In this document: positions 22,391-25,087 of the stretch, in pieces
Position numbering within the stretch: position 1 is the first letter of the stretch
How the letters are laid out: every line of letters begins with the position of its first letter
Assembly (NCBI GenBank): GCA_964444385.1
Contig: CAYUHD010000015.1
Coordinates: forward strand, 1 to 25,087
From: D2472 sp964444385
Lineage (GTDB): Bacteria; Pseudomonadota; Gammaproteobacteria; Magnimaribacterales; D2472
Direction of reading: 5' to 3'
Length of the DNA: 25,087 bases
The notes under the pieces: generated by a model
Told to the model about the DNA's origin: nothing
Database searches by the model: none
The model's input: the letters and a program-made list of their open reading frames with translations, nothing else
Position numbers and translations under genes: made by a program

Positions 22391-23547
22391 TTACTTAACT
22401 CCACTGCCTTTTTAGTTGCTTCTTCTAGATTGTTTAAACTAACAATCTCTGCATTAGATTCAGCAAGAATATTGCTCCCAATATCCGCATTATTACCCTC
22501 TAACCGGACAACTACTGGAATAGAAGCTCCGATCTCTTCAATTGTAGCCAAGATGCCCTCAGCAATAAGATCACATCTGACAATTCCACCAAAAATATTT
22601 ACAAGCACTACTTTTACTTCAGGATCAGCTAATATTAATTTAAATGCTTTAGAAACCCGTTCTTGGGTAGCTGTTCCGCCAACATCAAGGAAATTAGCTG
22701 GAGCACCTCCAAAATATTTGATGGTATCCATTGTTCCCATTGCTAAGCCCGCACCATTAACCATACAACCAATATTTCCATCTAAAGATACATAACTCAG
22801 ACCACTAATCGCTGCCTCAGATTCTCTATGATCTTCCTGAGAAGGATCATGCATGTCTTGTATTTCCGGTTGTCTGTACATTGCATTTGAATCAATATTA
22901 ATTTTTGCATCTAAGCAATGAAGTTTTCCACCTTGAGTTATTACCAAAGGATTGATCTCAAGCAAGCTAAGATCATGAGAAATAAATAACTCTGTTAACT
23001 GAAGAAACATTTTTAAAAATTGTTTTGATTGCTCATCATCTAGACCTAAAACTTTTGATATTTTTCTTGATTGAAAACCCATGGGTCCTGTTAAAGGATC
23101 AATGGGTTCATAGATAATTTTTTCTGGTGTTTTTTCTGCTACTTCTTCAATATTAACCCCGCCCTCACTAGAACCTATAAAAACAATTCTTTGTGTTCCT
23201 CTGTCAACCACTGCACTAAGATAAAGCTCTTTTGCAATATCTGTACATTCTTCAATCAAAATAGAGTTCACAAGCTGTCCATTAGAATCAGTTTGATATG
23301 TAACAAGCCTTTTCCCAAGCCATTGATTAGCAAATTCAACCGCTTTATCAGGCGTGCTAACAAGTTTAACCCCACCTGCTTTTCCTCTTCCGCCAGCATG
23401 TACTTGAGCTTTTACAACCCATTTATTTCCACCTATATCTCTACAAGCATTAATTGCATCATCTGCAGTAGTAATCACCTTATTCTTTGAAACTGGCAAA
23501 CCAAACTTTGCGAAAAGCTCTTTTCCTTGATACTCATGAAGATTCAT
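22387..23547 (-). CDS. sucC: Succinate-CoA ligase (ADP/GDP-forming) subunit beta
   Basis: The 386-residue ATP-grasp subunit is of normal length. It begins MNLHEYQGKELFAKFG, followed by the nucleotide-binding VVKAQVHAGGRGKAGGVKL (about 44-62). The metal-binding LLEINPLV is near the middle, and the C-terminal flavodoxin-like domain has VNIFGGIVRCD. With SucD it converts succinyl-CoA to succinate with nucleotide triphosphate formation. Its ATG overlaps the lpd stop codon by 4 nt, so the three genes are likely translated in concert. Confidence 0.98.
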   Translation of the reverse strand: MNLHEYQGKELFAKFGLPVSKNKVITTADDAINACRDIGGNKWVVKAQVHAGGRGKAGGVKLVSTPDKAVEFANQWLGKRLVTYQTDSNGQLVNSILIEECTDIAKELYLSAVVDRGTQRIVFIGSSEGGVNIEEVAEKTPEKIIYEPIDPLTGPMGFQSRKISKVLGLDDEQSKQFLKMFLQLTELFISHDLSLLEINPLVITQGGKLHCLDAKINIDSNAMYRQPEIQDMHDPSQEDHRESEAAISGLSYVSLDGNIGCMVNGAGLAMGTMDTIKYFGGAPANFLDVGGTATQERVSKAFKLILADPEVKVVLVNIFGGIVRCDLIAEGILATIEEIGASIPVVVRLEGNNADIGSNILAESNAEIVSLNNLEEATKKAVELSK

Positions 23548-24965
23548 TTTTTTCTATTTCCTATATGAATTGCTTGTCCATTCACTGCCATTGCTGCTTC
23601 ATGCAATGCTTCTGAAATAGTTGGATGACTAAAAATAGTTAATCCAAGATCTTCGGCGCTAGCTCCAAACTCCATAGCAACTACTCCCTGTTGCACAATA
23701 TCTGCAGCTGAAGGTCCAAATGCATGAACGCCAAGTATTGTATCTGTTTTTTTATCAGCTATAACTTTAATAAAGCCAGTGATTTCTCCAGAAGCCAACG
23801 CCCTGCCACTTGCAGCAAAAGGAAAAGATCCTATTTTAAATTCGATGCCTGCATCTGTAAGATCTTGTTCATTTTGCCCAACCCATGCAACTTCTGGATG
23901 AGTATATATAACAGAGGGAACAAGGTCATATGCCATTTCAGCATGCTTGCCTGCAATTCTCTCAACAACCATAATTCCTTCCTCTGAAGCCTTATGAGCT
24001 AACATTGGGCCTCTAACAACATCACCAATTGCCCATATATTTTTAACATTGGTTTCACAAAAATCATTCACTGGAATAAATCCCTCTTCATCAATAGACA
24101 AGCCAGAATTTTTGTCCAAAAGATTATCTACGTTAGGTTTTCTACCAACAGCAACAATCAACTTATCAACTTTTAACTCAGATACACTACCTTCATTCTC
24201 ATAAGTCACTGTAATATTTTTTTCATTTGATGATGTCGAAGTAACTTTGCAGCCCAAATTAATATTTAATCCCTGTTTGTTGAATTCTTTTAAGGCATCT
24301 TTAGCAATTCTCTTATCGGCCATTGGTAAAAATTCATCCATGGCTTCAAGTACAGTGACCTCAGAACCTAACCTGGCCCAAATACTTCCTAACTCAAGCC
24401 CAATCACTCCGGCTCCAATTATTCCTAATTTCTTTGGCACTGTTTGAAATTCTAGGGCTCCAGTGCTATCAACTATATTTTTTTTGTTAATCTCTGCAAC
24501 TGGGATATCAATTGGAGAGGATCCTGTAGCAATAACAATGTTCTTCGTTTCAAGTATTTCTATATTATCTTTGGAGGTAACCTCAATGTGATTGGAGTCA
24601 ATTATTCTTGCATGACCAGAAATTTGGGTTACCTTATTTGCTTTAAAAAGACCTGAAATACCTGCGGTTAATTGGGCAACAATCTTATTTTTTCTGTTCA
24701 TCATTTTAGATAAATCTAACTTAGGTTTATTAACCTCAATGCCATGGTCAGATAAATGGTTTGTTGCATCTGCATATCGATGAGATGAGTCGAGCAATGC
24801 TTTTGAGGGGATACACCCAACGTTTAGGCAAGTACCTCCTAGCTGAGATTTGCCATCATCATCAAATGATTTTTCAATACAGGCTGTTTTTAACCCTAGT
24901 TGAGAAGCTCTAATTGCAGCAACATATCCAGCTGGACCACTTCCAATTACAATAACGTCATACAT
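23544..24965 (-). CDS. lpdA: Dihydrolipoyl dehydrogenase (E3)
   Basis: This 473-residue flavoprotein reoxidises the lipoyl group of the 2-oxoglutarate dehydrogenase complex. Visible are the N-terminal FAD motif GSGPAGYVAAIRA (8-20) and the redox-active disulfide Cys46/Cys51 in GGTCLNVGCIPSKALL. The NAD-binding GAGVIGLELGSIWARLG, the FAD-contacting WAIGDVV, and the active-site His447/Glu452 in SHPTISEALHEAA follow. It sits directly after sucB (9-nt gap, GAGG ribosome-binding site overlapping the sucB stop), so it is the E3 of the 2-oxoglutarate complex. It may also serve pyruvate dehydrogenase. Confidence 0.97.
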   Translation of the reverse strand: MYDVIVIGSGPAGYVAAIRASQLGLKTACIEKSFDDDGKSQLGGTCLNVGCIPSKALLDSSHRYADATNHLSDHGIEVNKPKLDLSKMMNRKNKIVAQLTAGISGLFKANKVTQISGHARIIDSNHIEVTSKDNIEILETKNIVIATGSSPIDIPVAEINKKNIVDSTGALEFQTVPKKLGIIGAGVIGLELGSIWARLGSEVTVLEAMDEFLPMADKRIAKDALKEFNKQGLNINLGCKVTSTSSNEKNITVTYENEGSVSELKVDKLIVAVGRKPNVDNLLDKNSGLSIDEEGFIPVNDFCETNVKNIWAIGDVVRGPMLAHKASEEGIMVVERIAGKHAEMAYDLVPSVIYTHPEVAWVGQNEQDLTDAGIEFKIGSFPFAASGRALASGEITGFIKVIADKKTDTILGVHAFGPSAADIVQQGVVAMEFGASAEDLGLTIFSHPTISEALHEAAMAVNGQAIHIGNRKK

Positions 24966-24974
24966 TTTTAAGCC

Positions 24975-25087
24975 TCATAAATTTAACAGAAGTTTTTCTG
25001 GAGATTCTAATTGATCCTTTATAGCAATTAGAAATGCCACCGCTTCTTTTCCATCAAGCAATCTATGATCATAACTAAGAGCTAAAT
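24975..25087 (-). CDS. sucB: 2-oxoglutarate dehydrogenase E2 (dihydrolipoyl succinyltransferase), C-terminal fragment
   Basis: Only the last 37 codons are in the window, since the gene continues past base 25087. The visible end reads LALSYDHRLLDG then KEAVAFL and finishes ESPEKLLLNL, which is the catalytic end of a lipoyl acyltransferase with the active-site His and Asp in DHRLLDG. Position directly before lpd, sucC and sucD identifies it as the succinyltransferase rather than the pyruvate E2. The stop is TGA at 24975-24977. Confidence 0.93.
   Translation of the reverse strand, partial: LALSYDHRLLDGKEAVAFLIAIKDQLESPEKLLLNL

Overview
This window comes from an AT-rich (by eye about one third G+C), tightly packed bacterial chromosome. 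Almost every gene junction is a 0-29 nt gap or a 1-32 nt overlap, and no tRNA, rRNA, insertion sequence, CRISPR array or prophage gene is visible. The gene content points to a marine gammaproteobacterium with a streamlined genome, for example a SAR86-like lineage. The supporting evidence is pdxB of the DXP-dependent vitamin B6 route, the murJ-ribF-ileS-lspA-ispH block, sucB-lpd-sucC-sucD, ampD/ampG recycling genes and a COG1738 (YhhQ-type) transporter. The lineage is an inference from gene order, base composition and families, not from a marker-gene tree.

Left arm (1-12523, all minus strand). Read in the direction of transcription the order is yhhQ-like transporter, msrB, murJ, ribF, ileS, lspA, ispH, ampD, ampG, vanZ-like, groES, groEL, a strong intrinsic terminator, and then the start of a urate-oxidase-N-terminal-like membrane protein that runs off the window. 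The murJ to ispH core is envelope and essential housekeeping: lipid II flipping, flavin cofactors, Ile-tRNA charging, lipoprotein signal peptidase, isoprenoid precursors. The fkpB gene that usually lies between lspA and ispH is absent. ampD-ampG-vanZ form a small peptidoglycan-recycling group. groESL has its own promoter region, with a sigma-32-like signal and an inverted repeat.

Middle (12524-18282, plus strand). A 100-nt divergent promoter region drives four tightly coupled genes: two different AMP-forming acyl-CoA synthetases, an LLM-class flavin/F420-type oxidoreductase resembling the family of mycobacterial Rv3520c, and the pseudokinase AMPylase SelO. This is the least ordinary part of the window and reads as a carboxylic-acid activation and oxidation cassette with a redox-linked protein-modifying enzyme at its end. 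The substrate is unknown.

Right arm (18274-25087). pdxB and a hexapeptide-repeat acyltransferase lie on the minus strand, divergent from a plus-strand MATE exporter. The MATE gene converges on the TCA-cycle block sucD-sucC-lpd-sucB (minus strand). sucB is cut by the window edge, leaving only its last 37 codons. Convergent gene ends overlap at 18274-18282 and 21521-21540, with no recognisable terminator at either.

Most genes are confident family assignments. The points most worth a second look are the acyl-CoA synthetase/LLM/SelO cassette, the groES leader structure, a possible ATT start codon for the acyltransferase, and a palindrome over the cassette promoter. I did not find convincing evidence of a wholly new defence or mobile system.
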